Source of the DNA: Maritimibacter alkaliphilus
Lineage (GTDB): Bacteria; Pseudomonadota; Alphaproteobacteria; Rhodobacterales; Rhodobacteraceae
NCBI RefSeq assembly: GCF_019801605.1
Contig: NZ_JAHVIT010000001.1
Coordinates: 1,612,001 to 1,676,000, forward strand
Direction of reading: 5' to 3'
DNA length: 64,000 bases
The notes under the pieces: model-generated
Told to the model about the DNA's origin: nothing
The model's database searches: none
Seen by the model: the letters and a program-made list of their open reading frames with translations, nothing else
Translations under genes and position numbers: made by a program
In this document: piece by piece, positions 1-9,013 of the stretch
Position numbering within the stretch: the stretch's first letter is position 1
Layout of the letters: every line of letters begins with the position of its first letter

Positions 1-584
1 AGCGCCACGAGACCCTTCTCGGGCTCGGAGGAGTAGCGACCGTTCTGGGGACCGGGCACCGGCACCTCGCCCTTGGCGAGCTCGTCGATGATCTCTCCCA
101 GCCGCTTGGCGGTGAGGTCCTCGTAGTAGTCCTTGCCGATCTGGGCCATGGGTGCGTTGGCGCAGGCCCCGAGGCATTCGACCTCTTCCCAGCTGAACTT
201 GCCGTCGGCCGACAGGGTGTGCGGCTTCTCGGCGATCTTTTCCTTGCAGACGCCGATCAGGTCCTCGGCGCCGCAGATCATGCAGGTCGTGGTGCCGCAG
301 ATCTGGATGTTCGCAACGGAACCAACGGGTTGCAGCTGGAACATGAAGTAGAACGTCGCCACTTCGAGCGCGCGGATATAGGCCATGCCCAGCATGTCCG
401 CGACATATTCGATGGCGGGCTTGGTCAGCCAGCCTTCCTGTTCCTGCGCCCGCCACAGCAGCGGAATGATCGCCGAGGCCTGACGACCTTCGGGATACTT
501 GGTGATCTGCGCCTCCGCCCAGGCCATGTTGGCGGGCGTGTATGCGAAGCTGGCAGGTTGTTCGGGGTGAAGACGGCGCAGCAT
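1..584 (-). CDS. nuoE: NADH-quinone oxidoreductase subunit E, partial (left edge)
   Basis: This is the 24-kDa subunit of respiratory complex I. It carries the N1a [2Fe-2S] cluster and forms the NADH-oxidising module with NuoF on the cytoplasmic side. About 194 N-terminal residues are visible and the 3' end lies outside the window. The thioredoxin-like fold keeps all four cluster ligands: C96 and C101 (C-x4-C in CGTTTC) and C137 and C141 (C-x3-C in CLGAC). The ATG at 584-582 overlaps the stop of the upstream lipoprotein gene (TGATG), so translation is probably coupled. It is the most downstream visible gene of the nuo operon, and nuoF is expected beyond the left edge. Identification is secure; only the length is unknown. 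Confidence 0.95.
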   Translation of the reverse strand, partial: MLRRLHPEQPASFAYTPANMAWAEAQITKYPEGRQASAIIPLLWRAQEQEGWLTKPAIEYVADMLGMAYIRALEVATFYFMFQLQPVGSVANIQICGTTTCMICGAEDLIGVCKEKIAEKPHTLSADGKFSWEEVECLGACANAPMAQIGKDYYEDLTAKRLGEIIDELAKGEVPVPGPQNGRYSSEPEKGLVA

Positions 585-877
585 CAGGCACAGGCTCCGG
601 TTGTCAGTTTCACGCCGCCGCCCTCGAGGGGCACGGCTTCGTCACGGGACATCAGGTACTGCCCCATCGCAATGGTCTGCTCGCGGGTCATGCCGGTCTG
701 CAGCTCGACGGGGAGGTAATCCCGCTCCGTCTTCATCTCGCAGCCGATCGAGGCGACGGCAGCCTTGTAGCTCTCCGCATCCTCGGGGGTGACACCCTCG
801 GGGATCGGCTCACAGGCGGCGAGAAGGAGCGGCAGGGCCAGCAGGCCCCCCGCCACGCGTTTGGAAAACAGGCCCAT
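584..877 (-). CDS. small lipoprotein embedded in the nuo operon
   Basis: This is a 97-residue predicted lipoprotein. The N-terminus has basic residues (K6, R7), a hydrophobic stretch and a lipobox LLAAC with the lipidated Cys at about residue 22, followed by an acidic soluble part with two further Cys (in ASIGCEM and TTGACA). Its start codon overlaps the nuoD stop and its stop codon overlaps the nuoE start (both TGATG), so it is an integral cistron between nuoD and nuoE. No canonical complex I subunit occupies this slot. A periplasmic assembly or accessory role for complex I is an inference from position only. The lipobox and the coupling are seen directly; the function is unknown. Confidence 0.85.
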   Translation of the reverse strand: MGLFSKRVAGGLLALPLLLAACEPIPEGVTPEDAESYKAAVASIGCEMKTERDYLPVELQTGMTREQTIAMGQYLMSRDEAVPLEGGGVKLTTGACA

Positions 878-2091
878 CAGCGGTCCACCTCGCCGAACAC
901 GATATCGAGCGTCCCGATGATCGCCGCCACGTCGGCCAGCTGGTGGCCCTTGCAAACATAGTCCATCGACTGCAGGTGCAGGTACCCCGGCGCGCGGATC
1001 TTGGCGCGGTAGGGTTTGTTGCTGCCGTCCGACTTCAGGTAGACGCCGAATTCGCCCTTGGGCGCCTCGACGGCGGCATAGACCTCGCCGGCCGGCACGT
1101 GGAAGCCTTCGGTGTAGAGCTTGAAGTGGTGGATCAGGCTCTCCATCGAGGTCTTCATGTCCGACCGTTTCGGCGGCGTCAGCTTGCCGCGGGCCAGAAC
1201 GTCGCCGGTGGCTTCGCGCAGCTTCACGATGGCCTGACGGATGATCTTGGTCGACTCCCGCATCTCGGCCATGCGGACAAGGTAGCGGTCGTAGCAATCG
1301 CCGTTCTTGCCGACGGGGATCTGGAAGTCGAACTCGTCATAGCACTCATAGGGCTGCGCGCGCCGCAGGTCCCACGCCAGGCCCGAGCCCCGGACCATAA
1401 CGCCCGAATAGCCCCAGTTCTGGATGTCTTCCTCGGAGATCACACCGATGTCGACGTTGCGCTGCTTGAAGATCCGGTTCTCCGTCAGCAGCCCGTCGAT
1501 GTCGTCCAGCCTGTTGGGGAAACGGATCGCCCATTCCTCGATATCGTCGAGCAGCTTGTCGCTGATATCCTGGTGCACCCCGCCCGGGCGGAAATAGGCC
1601 GCGTGCAGACGCGCGCCACAGGCCCGCTCGTAGAAGATCATCAGGTCTTCACGTTCCTCGAAGCCCCAGAGCGGCGGCGTCAGAGCGCCCACGTCCATGG
1701 CCTGCGTGGTGACGTTCAGCAGGTGGTTCAGCACCCGGCCGATTTCCGAGTAGAGCACGCGGATCAGCGAGGCCCGGCGCGGCACGACGGTGCCGGTCAG
1801 CTTCTCGATCGCCAAGCACCAGGCATGTTCCTGATTCATCGGCGCCACGTAGTCCAGCCGGTCGAAATACGGCAGGTTCTGGAGATAGGTCCGGCTCTCC
1901 ATCAGCTTCTCGGTGCCACGGTGCAGCAGGCCGATATGCGGATCGCAGCGTTCCACGATCTCGCCGTCCAGCTCCAGCACGAGGCGCAGCACGCCGTGCG
2001 CTGCCGGGTGCTGCGGGCCGAAGTTGATGTTGAAGTTGCGGATCTTCTGTTCGCCGGTCAGGGCGTCTTCGAAACCTTTCGAGCCGTCCAT
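877..2091 (-). CDS. nuoD: NADH-quinone oxidoreductase subunit D
   Basis: This is the 49-kDa subunit of complex I. It is homologous to the large subunit of [NiFe] hydrogenases and forms the quinone pocket with NuoB. It has 404 residues and contains the hallmark [21 protein letters not shown] near the N-terminus and the C-terminal [20 protein letters not shown] region. I start at the ATG at 2091 ([11 protein letters not shown]) because it overlaps the nuoC stop; an upstream in-frame extension of 18 codons lacks family resemblance. The hydrogenase nickel-ligand cysteines are absent, as is normal for NuoD. nuoC and nuoD are separate genes here, unlike the fused form of enterobacteria. Confidence 0.97.
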   Translation of the reverse strand: MDGSKGFEDALTGEQKIRNFNINFGPQHPAAHGVLRLVLELDGEIVERCDPHIGLLHRGTEKLMESRTYLQNLPYFDRLDYVAPMNQEHAWCLAIEKLTGTVVPRRASLIRVLYSEIGRVLNHLLNVTTQAMDVGALTPPLWGFEEREDLMIFYERACGARLHAAYFRPGGVHQDISDKLLDDIEEWAIRFPNRLDDIDGLLTENRIFKQRNVDIGVISEEDIQNWGYSGVMVRGSGLAWDLRRAQPYECYDEFDFQIPVGKNGDCYDRYLVRMAEMRESTKIIRQAIVKLREATGDVLARGKLTPPKRSDMKTSMESLIHHFKLYTEGFHVPAGEVYAAVEAPKGEFGVYLKSDGSNKPYRAKIRAPGYLHLQSMDYVCKGHQLADVAAIIGTLDIVFGEVDR

Positions 2092-2708
2092 CACTTCGCC
2101 TCCGCCTTGTCGTCGCCGGGCAGGATGTATTCGGCACCCTCCCACGGGGACATGAAATCGAACTGCCGGTATTCCTGCACCAGTTTCACCGGCTCGTAGA
2201 CCACGCGTTTCTGGACCTCGTCATAGCGCACCTCGGTGTAGCCCGTGGTGGGGAAGTCCTTGCGCAGCGGGTGGCCCGTGAAACCGTAGTCGGTCAGCAG
2301 GCGCCGCAGGTCGGGGTGACCGGTGAAGAGGATGCCGAACATGTCGTAGACCTCCCGCTCGAACCAGTTGGCCGAGGGGTGGACTCCGGTGATCGAGGGC
2401 ACCATCTCGTCCTCGCGGATCGAGACCCGCAGGCGGATGCGCTGGTTCTGGTACATGGACAGGAAGTGGTACACCACGTCGAACCGCTTGGCCCGGTCGG
2501 GGTGGTCCACGGCGGTCACGTCCACCAGCGAGGAAAACTTGCAGTTGCTGTCGGTGCGCAGGAACTCCACGAGCCCGGCGATGTTCGCCGGGGCCACGTC
2601 GACGTTCAACTCGCCGTAGGAGACATCCCACGACAGGACGCAATCGGGGCGCTTGGCCTCGATCAGCGTGCCGAGTTCGGAGAGGGCTGCGGTCTGTGCG
2701 TCGCTCAT
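2091..2708 (-). CDS. nuoC: NADH-quinone oxidoreductase subunit C
   Basis: This is the 30-kDa peripheral-arm subunit of complex I, 205 residues long. The signature is in the middle and C-terminal part ([31 protein letters not shown], about residues 112-142), which is the family's most conserved block. The start [13 protein letters not shown] lies 3 bp downstream of the nuoB stop and the stop overlaps the nuoD ATG. This fits a tightly coupled operon A-B-C-D. It carries no cofactor; its role is structural, linking the Q module to the NADH module. Confidence 0.97.
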   Translation of the reverse strand: MSDAQTAALSELGTLIEAKRPDCVLSWDVSYGELNVDVAPANIAGLVEFLRTDSNCKFSSLVDVTAVDHPDRAKRFDVVYHFLSMYQNQRIRLRVSIREDEMVPSITGVHPSANWFEREVYDMFGILFTGHPDLRRLLTDYGFTGHPLRKDFPTTGYTEVRYDEVQKRVVYEPVKLVQEYRQFDFMSPWEGAEYILPGDDKAEAK

Positions 2709-2711
2709 GCC

Positions 2712-3245
2712 TTACCTCGTGATCGTGCCGGTGCGGCGAATTTTCCGCGCCAGTTGCAGGATGCCGTAGAGCAGCGCCTCGGCGGTCGGGGGGCAGCCGG
2801 GGACATAGATGTCCACGGGCACGACCCGGTCACAGCCGCGCACGACGGAATAGCTGTAGTGGTAGTAGCCGCCGCCGTTCGCGCAGGAGCCCATCGAGAT
2901 CACGTAACGCGGCTCGGGCATCTGGTCGTAGACCTTGCGCAGCGCGGGGGCCATCTTGTTGGTCAGCGTGCCGGCGACGATCATTACGTCGGACTGGCGC
3001 GGGGAGGCCCGGGGCGCGACGCCGAAGCGTTCGGCGTCGTAGCGCGGCATCGAGGTGTGCATCATCTCGACGGCGCAGCAGGCCAGACCGAAGGTCATCC
3101 AGTGCAGCGAGCCGGTGCGCGCCCAGTTGATCAGGTCCTCGGTCGAGGTCAGCAGGAAGCCCTTGTCCTGCAGCTCGCGGTTCAGCGCCTGGGTGGCGAC
3201 CTCGCGGTCGCCGCCGGCGGTGTTGGCTCCGGTCATCACTCCCAT
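2712..3245 (-). CDS. nuoB: NADH-quinone oxidoreductase subunit B
   Basis: This complex I subunit (PSST) carries cluster N2, the last iron-sulfur centre before quinone. Numbered from the chosen start, the four ligands are visible: adjacent C56-C57 in LACCAVEM, C121 in MGSCANGG and C151 in [10 protein letters not shown] choose the ATG at 3245 ([12 protein letters not shown]) because an AAGGGGG Shine-Dalgarno lies a proper distance upstream. The internal ATG at 3236, which exactly overlaps the nuoA stop, has GGAG too close to it. The ORF could extend 7 codons further upstream, but that part would lie wholly inside nuoA. The gene overlaps nuoA by 10 bp. Confidence 0.96.
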   Translation of the reverse strand: MGVMTGANTAGGDREVATQALNRELQDKGFLLTSTEDLINWARTGSLHWMTFGLACCAVEMMHTSMPRYDAERFGVAPRASPRQSDVMIVAGTLTNKMAPALRKVYDQMPEPRYVISMGSCANGGGYYHYSYSVVRGCDRVVPVDIYVPGCPPTAEALLYGILQLARKIRRTGTITR

Positions 3246-3601
3246 TCCAGAGCCCCCTTCTTCCATTCGTAGGCAAAGCCGATGGTCAGCACGGCAAGGA
3301 AGACCATCATCGACCAGAACGCCGCCATCGAGATTTCACCGAAGGACACGGCCCAGGGGAACAGGAAGGCGATCTCGAGGTCGAAGATGATGAACAGGAT
3401 CGACACGAGGTAGAACCGGACATCGAATTTCATCCGCGCATCGTCGAAGGCGTTGAAGCCGCATTCGTAGGCGCTGACCTTTTCGGGGTCGGGGTTGCGG
3501 ACGGCAACGATCAAGGCGGCGAGGATCAGAACAAGCCCCAGCCCGATCGCGACGGCCAGAAAGACGAGAATGGGAAGATATTCCCGCAACATCTCTTCCA
3601 C
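3236..3601 (-). CDS. nuoA: NADH-quinone oxidoreductase subunit A
   Basis: This is a small membrane subunit of complex I (121 residues, three predicted transmembrane helices). The conserved loop [47 protein letters not shown] (about residues 38-84) identifies the family; the Cys of YECGF lies in the loop at the quinone-channel entrance. The start is a GTG at 3601 with AAAGGAG six bases upstream. The ATG three codons later (3592) has a poorer ribosome-site distance. It is the first gene of the nuo operon, so the operon promoter should lie in 3602-3900. Confidence 0.95.
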   Translation of the reverse strand: MEEMLREYLPILVFLAVAIGLGLVLILAALIVAVRNPDPEKVSAYECGFNAFDDARMKFDVRFYLVSILFIIFDLEIAFLFPWAVSFGEISMAAFWSMMVFLAVLTIGFAYEWKKGALEWE

Positions 3602-4274
3602 AGGTGGCTCCTTTCATGCGCGGTGCGCTGCCGGACGAGACCGGCACTGGCTGGGTCCGGGTTTACTCTCGCCCCCCCTCAGCGTCAACCTGACGGGCGC
3701 AGATTCCGCAGCGCAGAAAGGCGGAAACGTCACGCAGCACGCAACGGTATTCTTTAGTACACAAAGACAGGGGTTCCCCGCCCCCCGGCGGGGCGAATTT
3801 GCAAGCCGCATCAGCGATAAGCGCAGAGCCTTTAACGCGGCGTTAATCAGGGTTTCCTGAACGCATGGCGCGAATCCCGTGCGACGAATCGAAGCGCTGC
3901 CGAAGTGGACAGGCACTCCGGTTGTGCGGTGACGTGGCGCCTCGCCCGACCCCGGATTTCAGCGCGCCGCACCTCGCCGCAGTGCAGAAATACGGGAAGC
4001 TTGATCTGGTCGACCGGCGCGAAAACGGACATCGGGTGTTCGGCGCGCCGCGCCACCGCGATCGCCGCGCGCAGCGCAGGCGACGTCTCGCAGTTGTGAG
4101 GGAAGCCCGCAGGCCAGTGCCCGGAGGGCGGGCTGCCCGGCCCGACGGAGGGCCAGAACCGACGGCATCGAGCCCGGTGCAACGGGCGGGCGGAGCCGCT
4201 TTCCAGCCCCGGCTCCCCCCGTTCAGGGCCCCATCAGCGCCCGGGCGGCCGCCCCACGCGGCCCCGATCCGGGC
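3602..4274. other. 673-bp gap upstream of nuoA, no convincing gene
   Basis: The longest open frame (minus, 3847-4182) resembles no protein family I know and has no good ribosome site, so I do not call it. The gap should contain the nuo promoter. Visible landmarks are a GC hairpin with arms CCCCGCC/GGCGGGG at 3776-3793 and an AT-rich palindrome at 3832-3846, listed separately. The distal half (3900-4270) is GC-rich with no clear structure. It is also the 3' flank of the minus-strand liu run, and I see no canonical U-tract terminator. Confidence 0.5.
3832..3846. promoter_or_regulatory. TTAA-N7-TTAA palindrome (CtrA-like box) upstream of nuo
   Basis: The bases TTAACGCGGCGTTAA form a perfect inverted repeat (7-bp arms, 1-bp centre) about 231 bp upstream of nuoA. 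It also fits TTAA-N7-TTAA, the core of the alphaproteobacterial CtrA site (TTAA-N7-TTAAC), without the final C on either strand. The palindrome is seen directly; the CtrA assignment is inference. Confidence 0.3.
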
Positions 4275-5066
4275 TCAGCCCTGGCTCCCGCCCTGCCAGC
4301 CCGGTTTGCGCTTGTCGAAGAAGGCGGCGATGCCCTCGGGCGCCTCCGTCCCCTCCCAGCAGGCCACCAGTTCGGCCACCGAATGGGCGATGTCCTCCTC
4401 CGAGATCGACGGCCCGAGGCGGCGCAGCAGCGCCTTGGCGCGGGCCACCGCCTGCGGGGCGCAATCGAGGTAGGGCGCGATCTCCTCCTCGATGGCGGGG
4501 TCCAGCATGTCGTCCTTCACCACCTTCGCCAGCAGCCCCAGCCGCTCCGCCTCGGCCGCATCGAAGCGGCGGCCCGACATGAAGACCCGGCGCGCGTTGC
4601 CCTCGCCCATGCGGGCCGCGACATAGGGGCCGATGGTGGCCGGGATCAGGCCGAGACGCGTTTCGGTCAGGGCCATGGTCACGTCGGGCACCGCCACGGC
4701 CACGTCGCAGACCGAGACCATGCCGATCCCGCCGCCAAAGCAATTGCCCTGCACCCGTCCGATCAACGGCTTGGGCAGGGTGTTGAGCGCCTGCAGCATC
4801 CGCGCCAGCGCCCCCGCCTCCCGCGCCCGGGTGGCCGGGGCCGCGTTGAACTGGTCGCGCATCCAGCCGAGGTCGCCCCCCGCGCAGAAGCTGCGCCCCC
4901 GGGCCGCCAGCACCACCACGCGCACCGAGCGGTCCGCGCCGAGGATGCGGGCGGCCTCGTGCAGCTCCGCGATCATCTGGGCCGAGAGCGCATTGTGCTT
5001 CTCCGCCCGGTCCAGCCAGAGCCAGGCGACGCCGCGCCCATCGTGCTCGATCGAGATCGTCTCCAT
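4275..5066 (-). CDS. liuC: enoyl-CoA hydratase family, likely methylglutaconyl-CoA hydratase
   Basis: This is a crotonase-fold protein of 263 residues. In leucine degradation the family member LiuC hydrates 3-methylglutaconyl-CoA to HMG-CoA, the substrate of the neighbouring liuE lyase. Visible motifs are the first oxyanion-hole segment SFCAGGDLGWM (59-69), the second GNCFGGGIGM (107-116) and TETRLGLIPATIGPYV (134-149). The start METISIEHDG is preceded by GGAGGTGA; an 11-codon upstream extension is in frame but has no ribosome site. It is the last gene of the minus-strand liu run. Substrate specificity rests on context, since sequence alone gives only crotonase superfamily. Confidence 0.88.
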   Translation of the reverse strand: METISIEHDGRGVAWLWLDRAEKHNALSAQMIAELHEAARILGADRSVRVVVLAARGRSFCAGGDLGWMRDQFNAAPATRAREAGALARMLQALNTLPKPLIGRVQGNCFGGGIGMVSVCDVAVAVPDVTMALTETRLGLIPATIGPYVAARMGEGNARRVFMSGRRFDAAEAERLGLLAKVVKDDMLDPAIEEEIAPYLDCAPQAVARAKALLRRLGPSISEEDIAHSVAELVACWEGTEAPEGIAAFFDKRKPGWQGGSQG

Positions 5067-5098
5067 GCTCACCTCCCCGGTGCCCTCACCGTCCTGCA

Positions 5099-5146
5099 CC
5101 CAAGAATTTTAGAAAATTCTTGGGAAAATTCTTCGAAGAATTTTTT
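5099..5146. repeat. palindrome pair, family A site 1
   Basis: Two AT-rich palindromes lie back to back. 5099-5124 has 12-bp arms (CCCAAGAATTTT and its complement) around AG. 5125-5144 is the perfect 20-bp AAAATTCTTCGAAGAATTTT. Both stand out from GC-rich surroundings. They sit between liuE and liuC in the minus-strand transcription unit and would fold as RNA hairpins on either strand. Confidence 0.85.
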
Positions 5147-5225
5147 GCGCCAGCCGCGGCCGACACGCGAAACCCTTCCCGATCCGGGGCCGTCGCACAA
5201 CCTGCGCATCCCCCCTCCGTGCTGC

Positions 5226-5270
5226 CCGGAATTTTCAAAAATTCCGGTCCGTTTTCTTCGAAGAAAACGG
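5226..5270. repeat. palindrome pair, family A site 2
   Basis: 5226-5247 has 10-bp arms (CCGGAATTTT) around CA. 5249-5270 is a perfect 22-bp palindrome with core GTTTTCTTCGAAGAAAAC. The second ends one base from the liuE stop codon (5272-5274), so an RNA hairpin would form immediately after the liuE coding region. The same pair recurs at 49304-49348. Confidence 0.85.
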
Positions 5271-5271
5271 G

Positions 5272-6123
5272 TTATCCGCTGCGCAGGGCCCGCGCCATGG
5301 CCGCCGCCTCGTCCAGCACCGCGCCGTCGAGCCCGGTGTCCACCCCCAGTTCCGCCATCCGCGCCGCAACGGCCTCCGTCGCCACGTTGCCCGCGGCCCC
5401 CGGTGCATAGGGGCAGCCCCCCAGCCCCCCCACCGCCGCGTCGAAGACCGCAAGGCCGAGCGCCATGGAGGCCTCTATGTTCTCCAGCGCCCGGCCGGCC
5501 GTGTCATGGTAATGCCCCGCGAGCCGCGCCGCCGGAACCTCTGCCAGCACCGCCTCCAGCATGGCGCGGATCGTCTGCGGCGTGCCCTGCCCGATGGTGT
5601 CGCCGAGGCTGATCTCATAGCACCCCATGTCCCTCAGCGCCGCCGCGACACGGGCGACGGAGGTCGGGGCCACCGGCCCGTCGTAGGGGCAATCGGTCAC
5701 GCAGGAGATATAGCCCCGCAGCGGCACGCCCCGGGCCTGCGCCGCCTCCGCCACCGGGGCGAACCGGGCGAGGCTCTCGTCGATGGAGGCATTGATATTG
5801 GCCCGGCTGAACCCCTCCGAGGCGGCGCCGAAGATCGCCACCTCGTCCGCCCCCGCGGCCACCGCCTCCTCGAAGCCGCGCATGTTGGGGGTCAGCGCCG
5901 CATAGGACACGCCCGGCGCCCGTGCGATCCCCGCCAGCACCTCGGCCGAGCCCGCCATCTGCGGCACCCACTTGGGGCTGACGAAGCTGGCGCATTCGAT
6001 CCGCCGGAACCCGGCACGGGACAGGCAGTTTACCAGCGCGACCTTCTCGGCCACGGGGATGTACTGCTTTTCGTTCTGCAGCCCGTCGCGCGGGCCGACC
6101 TCGAAGATCTCGATCCTGTCCAT
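5272..6123 (-). CDS. liuE: hydroxymethylglutaryl-CoA lyase
   Basis: It cleaves HMG-CoA to acetoacetate and acetyl-CoA, the last step of leucine catabolism. The 283-residue TIM-barrel enzyme shows the N-terminal GPRDGLQNE (10-18) with the catalytic Arg/Asp pair, the metal-binding H204 and H206 in GHYHDTAG, and the family signature GGLGGCPYAPGAAGN with the catalytic Cys at 237. The length is normal. Its ATG (6123-6121) overlaps the stop of the upstream transferase gene (TGATG), and it lies between that gene and liuC. A palindrome pair abuts its stop codon. Confidence 0.95.
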   Translation of the reverse strand: MDRIEIFEVGPRDGLQNEKQYIPVAEKVALVNCLSRAGFRRIECASFVSPKWVPQMAGSAEVLAGIARAPGVSYAALTPNMRGFEEAVAAGADEVAIFGAASEGFSRANINASIDESLARFAPVAEAAQARGVPLRGYISCVTDCPYDGPVAPTSVARVAAALRDMGCYEISLGDTIGQGTPQTIRAMLEAVLAEVPAARLAGHYHDTAGRALENIEASMALGLAVFDAAVGGLGGCPYAPGAAGNVATEAVAARMAELGVDTGLDGAVLDEAAAMARALRSG

Positions 6124-6788
6124 CAGCCCTCCGGCACCGGGTAGAACTCACGGACGAAGAGGCCCTGCCCCGGCTCGGGCAGCGAGGCCTGGAAGGCGGG
6201 CCGCTCGGTGATGCGGGCGTACCAGGCCGCTGTTTCGGGGAAGTCGTCCAGCTTTGCATAGTGCCGCGCCATGTAGACCGCCTGCCCCACGGCGATATCC
6301 GCGGCGGAGAAGCCGCTGGTCAGCAGGTGATCGCGGTTCTCCACCGGGGTCGAAAGCCGGGCCTCGATGGCGGCATAGCATTTCTTCAGCCGCGCGGCCT
6401 CCAGCTTCATCACGATGGGAGAGCGCATGTGGTCCTCGTAGAGCGCCACGTGCTGCTGGGTCAGCGCCGCGCAATGCTGGCTGACGGTCTCGGCGAAATG
6501 CACCCATTGCAGCCAGTCGACCCGGTCGAGCGCACCGGGCAGCCGCCCCAGCCCGACCTCGGGGAAGCGTTCGCAGAGGTATTCCAGCATCGCCCCGCTC
6601 TCGAACATGGTCTCGCCGTCGATCTCCAGCCCCGGCACCCGTCCGGCAGGCGAGATCGTCAGGTATTCCGGATTGCGCAGCGTCTTGTCGAAGGGGTGCA
6701 CCACCAACTGATAGGGCACGCCCAGTTCATTGAGCAGCCAGAGCACCCGCATGGAGCGGCTCTGCGGTACGTGATGCAGGGTGATCAT
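6123..6788 (-). CDS. glutathione S-transferase family protein
   Basis: This is a 221-residue two-domain GST. The N-terminal thioredoxin-like domain begins MITLHHVPQSRSMRVLWLLNELGVPYQL and contains the glutathione-binding cis-Pro and Glu-Ser segments (AGRVPGLEID, TMFESGAML); the C-terminal domain is all helical. A Ser in the N-terminal active-site loop (QSRSMR) could be the catalytic residue. The start at 6788 follows AAAGGACGCA. An alternative ATG at 6860 (MDSETLTSDRG) also has AGGAAAC upstream and would add 24 residues that do not look GST-like. It is translationally coupled to liuE, so it is part of the leucine operon; its substrate is unknown. Confidence 0.88.
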   Translation of the reverse strand: MITLHHVPQSRSMRVLWLLNELGVPYQLVVHPFDKTLRNPEYLTISPAGRVPGLEIDGETMFESGAMLEYLCERFPEVGLGRLPGALDRVDWLQWVHFAETVSQHCAALTQQHVALYEDHMRSPIVMKLEAARLKKCYAAIEARLSTPVENRDHLLTSGFSAADIAVGQAVYMARHYAKLDDFPETAAWYARITERPAFQASLPEPGQGLFVREFYPVPEG

Positions 6789-6969
6789 TGCGTCCTTTCC
6801 CCGGGCCGGGCCCGGTGCAGCGGATGACCCCCGGTCGGAGGTCAGGGTCTCGCTGTCCATGTTTCCTCGCTCCTCCATCTGGCGCAAGCGTGCGGCGGGT
6901 CCAGCGCCGCCGGTCGGGCATGACCCGCGCCGCCCTTGATGCCCGACGCCCCCCGGGGCCGCCACAGTC

Positions 6970-8922
6970 TCAGGCGGCGGCGTCCTCCTCTGATGCCTCC
7001 AACCGGATCAGCGCGGCCCCGGCCTCGACCTGCGTGCCTGCGCTGACCATGACCTCGGCCAGCACCCCGTCGCGCGGCGCCAGCAGGGCGTGTTCCATCT
7101 TCATCGCCTCCAGCACGGCAAGGCGCTGTCCCTCGGTAACGGTCTCGCCGGCCTCGGCAAAGACCGCCTTCACCAGCCCCGGCATCGGCGCCTCGATCAC
7201 GTCGGCGCCCGCCCCGGCGGCCGCCGCGCGGGCCAGCGGATCGACGATGGAGAGGCTCAGCCCATGAGCGCGGAAGAGCGTGATGCGCGCGCCATCCCGA
7301 TGCGCTGCCACCGCAGGCCGCCCGCCGATGCGCCAGAGGGAGCCGTAACGCGTGCAGGTCACCTCCTCCCCGCCCACGTCGGCGCGGACGTGATCCGGCC
7401 CGCTGACCCGCAGCGTCACCACGTGATCCTCGCCATGGGCCGTGAGCCCCACCTGCCGCGCAAGCGGCTGCCAGAGGGTGAAGCCGGCAAGCGGCCCGGA
7501 AGCGCCATCGAGCCCCGTGGCGACAAGTGCCGCCTGCGCAAGGTCCGCCGCCGTGACCTCGGGCACCACAGTCAACCGGTCGAGGTCCCGCGCGATCAGC
7601 CCCGTGTCGACCTCGCCCCGCGCAAACCCCTCCTGCGCCGCAAGCGCCCCGAGGAAGGCGAGGTTGGTCACCGTCCCCGCCACCTCGCAGCCCTTCAGCG
7701 CGGCGCGCAGGCGCGACAGCGCGATCTCCCGCGTGGGGCCGTGGGTGATGACCTTGGCGATCATCGGATCGTAGAACGGGCTGATCGTGTCGCCGCTGCG
7801 CACGCCGGTATCGGCGCGGCAGCCTGCCGGGAACGCCAGATGCGCCAGCGTGCCGGTGGCGGGCAGGAAGCCCGCGGGCACGTCCTCGGCATAGAGCCGC
7901 GCCTCGAAGGCGTGGCCGGTGATCGTCAGCGCCTCCTGCGCCACGGGCAGCGGTTCGCCGGAGGCCACGCGGATCTGCCACTCCACCAGATCGACACCGG
8001 TGATCGCCTCGGTCACCGGATGTTCCACCTGCAGGCGGGTGTTCATCTCCATGAACCAGAAGCCGTCGGGGCGCAGCCCGTCGCTGCCGTCCACGATGAA
8101 CTCCACCGTGCCCGCGCCACTATATCCTATGGCCTCTGCCGCACGGACGGCGGCCGCGCCCATGGCGGCGCGCATCTCCTGCGTCATGCCCGGCGCGGGG
8201 GCCTCCTCGATCACCTTCTGGTGGCGGCGCTGGAGCGAGCAGTCCCGCTCGAAGAGATGTACGGCGCGGGTGCCATCGCCGAAGACCTGCACTTCTATAT
8301 GGCGCGGCTTCTGGATGTATTTCTCCACCAGCACGTCGGGGTTGCCGAAGGCGGTGCGGGCCTCGCTGCGGGCACTCTCCAGCGCCTCGGCGAAATCGGC
8401 GGCCCGCTCCACCAGACGCATCCCCTTGCCGCCACCGCCCGCGACGGCCTTGATCAGCACCGGATAGCCGATCTCCTCCGCCGCGCGGCTGAGGGTGTCC
8501 TCGGACTGGTCCGCGCCGTGGTAGCCGGGCACGACGGGCACGCCCGCCTCCTCCATCAGCGCCTTGGCGGCGTCCTTCAGCCCCATGGCGCGGATCGCCC
8601 TGGCCGAAGGACCGATGAAGGTCAGCCCCGCCGCCTCAACCGCCGCGACGAAATCGGGGTTCTCGGAGAGGAAGCCATAGCCCGGATGCACGGCCTGCGC
8701 GCCGGTGGCCTGCGCCGCGGCGATGATCGCCTCCCCGCGCAGGTAGCTCTCCGCCGGGGCAGCCCCGCCGATATGCACGGCGGCATCGGCCATCTGCACG
8801 TGGCGGGCCCCGGCGTCGGCGTCGGAATAGACCGCGACGCAGCGCAGCCCCATGGCGCGGGCGGTCTCGATGACTCGGCAGGCGATCTCGCCCCGGTTGG
8901 CGATCAGCAACGTATGAAACAT
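6970..8922 (-). CDS. liuD: methylcrotonyl-CoA carboxylase, biotin-containing alpha subunit
   Basis: This is the ATP-dependent biotin carboxylase plus biotin carrier half of 3-methylcrotonyl-CoA carboxylase (leucine pathway). It has 650 residues. The carboxylase domain begins FHTLLIANRGEIACRVIETA and includes the glycine-rich ATP loop KAVAGGGGKGMR and the catalytic EMNTRLQVEHPVTE. The C-terminal biotinyl domain has EAMKM with the biotinylated Lys at about 608. The start at 8922 (MFHTLL) is the family start, and the in-frame 15-codon extension is rejected. Substrate specificity is inferred from liuB, liuC, liuE and liuA nearby; propionyl- or acetyl-CoA carboxylase would be the alternatives. Confidence 0.93.
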   Translation of the reverse strand: MFHTLLIANRGEIACRVIETARAMGLRCVAVYSDADAGARHVQMADAAVHIGGAAPAESYLRGEAIIAAAQATGAQAVHPGYGFLSENPDFVAAVEAAGLTFIGPSARAIRAMGLKDAAKALMEEAGVPVVPGYHGADQSEDTLSRAAEEIGYPVLIKAVAGGGGKGMRLVERAADFAEALESARSEARTAFGNPDVLVEKYIQKPRHIEVQVFGDGTRAVHLFERDCSLQRRHQKVIEEAPAPGMTQEMRAAMGAAAVRAAEAIGYSGAGTVEFIVDGSDGLRPDGFWFMEMNTRLQVEHPVTEAITGVDLVEWQIRVASGEPLPVAQEALTITGHAFEARLYAEDVPAGFLPATGTLAHLAFPAGCRADTGVRSGDTISPFYDPMIAKVITHGPTREIALSRLRAALKGCEVAGTVTNLAFLGALAAQEGFARGEVDTGLIARDLDRLTVVPEVTAADLAQAALVATGLDGASGPLAGFTLWQPLARQVGLTAHGEDHVVTLRVSGPDHVRADVGGEEVTCTRYGSLWRIGGRPAVAAHRDGARITLFRAHGLSLSIVDPLARAAAAGAGADVIEAPMPGLVKAVFAEAGETVTEGQRLAVLEAMKMEHALLAPRDGVLAEVMVSAGTQVEAGAALIRLEASEEDAAA

Positions 8923-8940
8923 GGCACGGCGCCCTCCCTT

Positions 8941-9008
8941 CTTCTCTTTCCATTTACCTCGGGCCAACTACCCCCGGAGGGGTGTCGAAGGCGGGGGCAG
9001 CGCCCCAA
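8941..9008 (+). repeat. diverged family B element
   Basis: The stretch between liuD and the ASCH gene resembles a degraded copy of the family B element: a CTTT-rich start, then CCCCCGGAGGGG and finally GGGGGCAGCGCCCC, a GC hairpin that closes most copies. The head motif is poorly preserved, so the assignment is tentative. Confidence 0.45.
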
Positions 9009-9013
9009 CAGCC

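Noticed and set aside
3847-4182. Possible 111-residue gene in the gap before nuoA
   Set aside because: There is no ribosome site, no recognised family and the composition does not resemble neighbouring proteins. I list the region as a gap.
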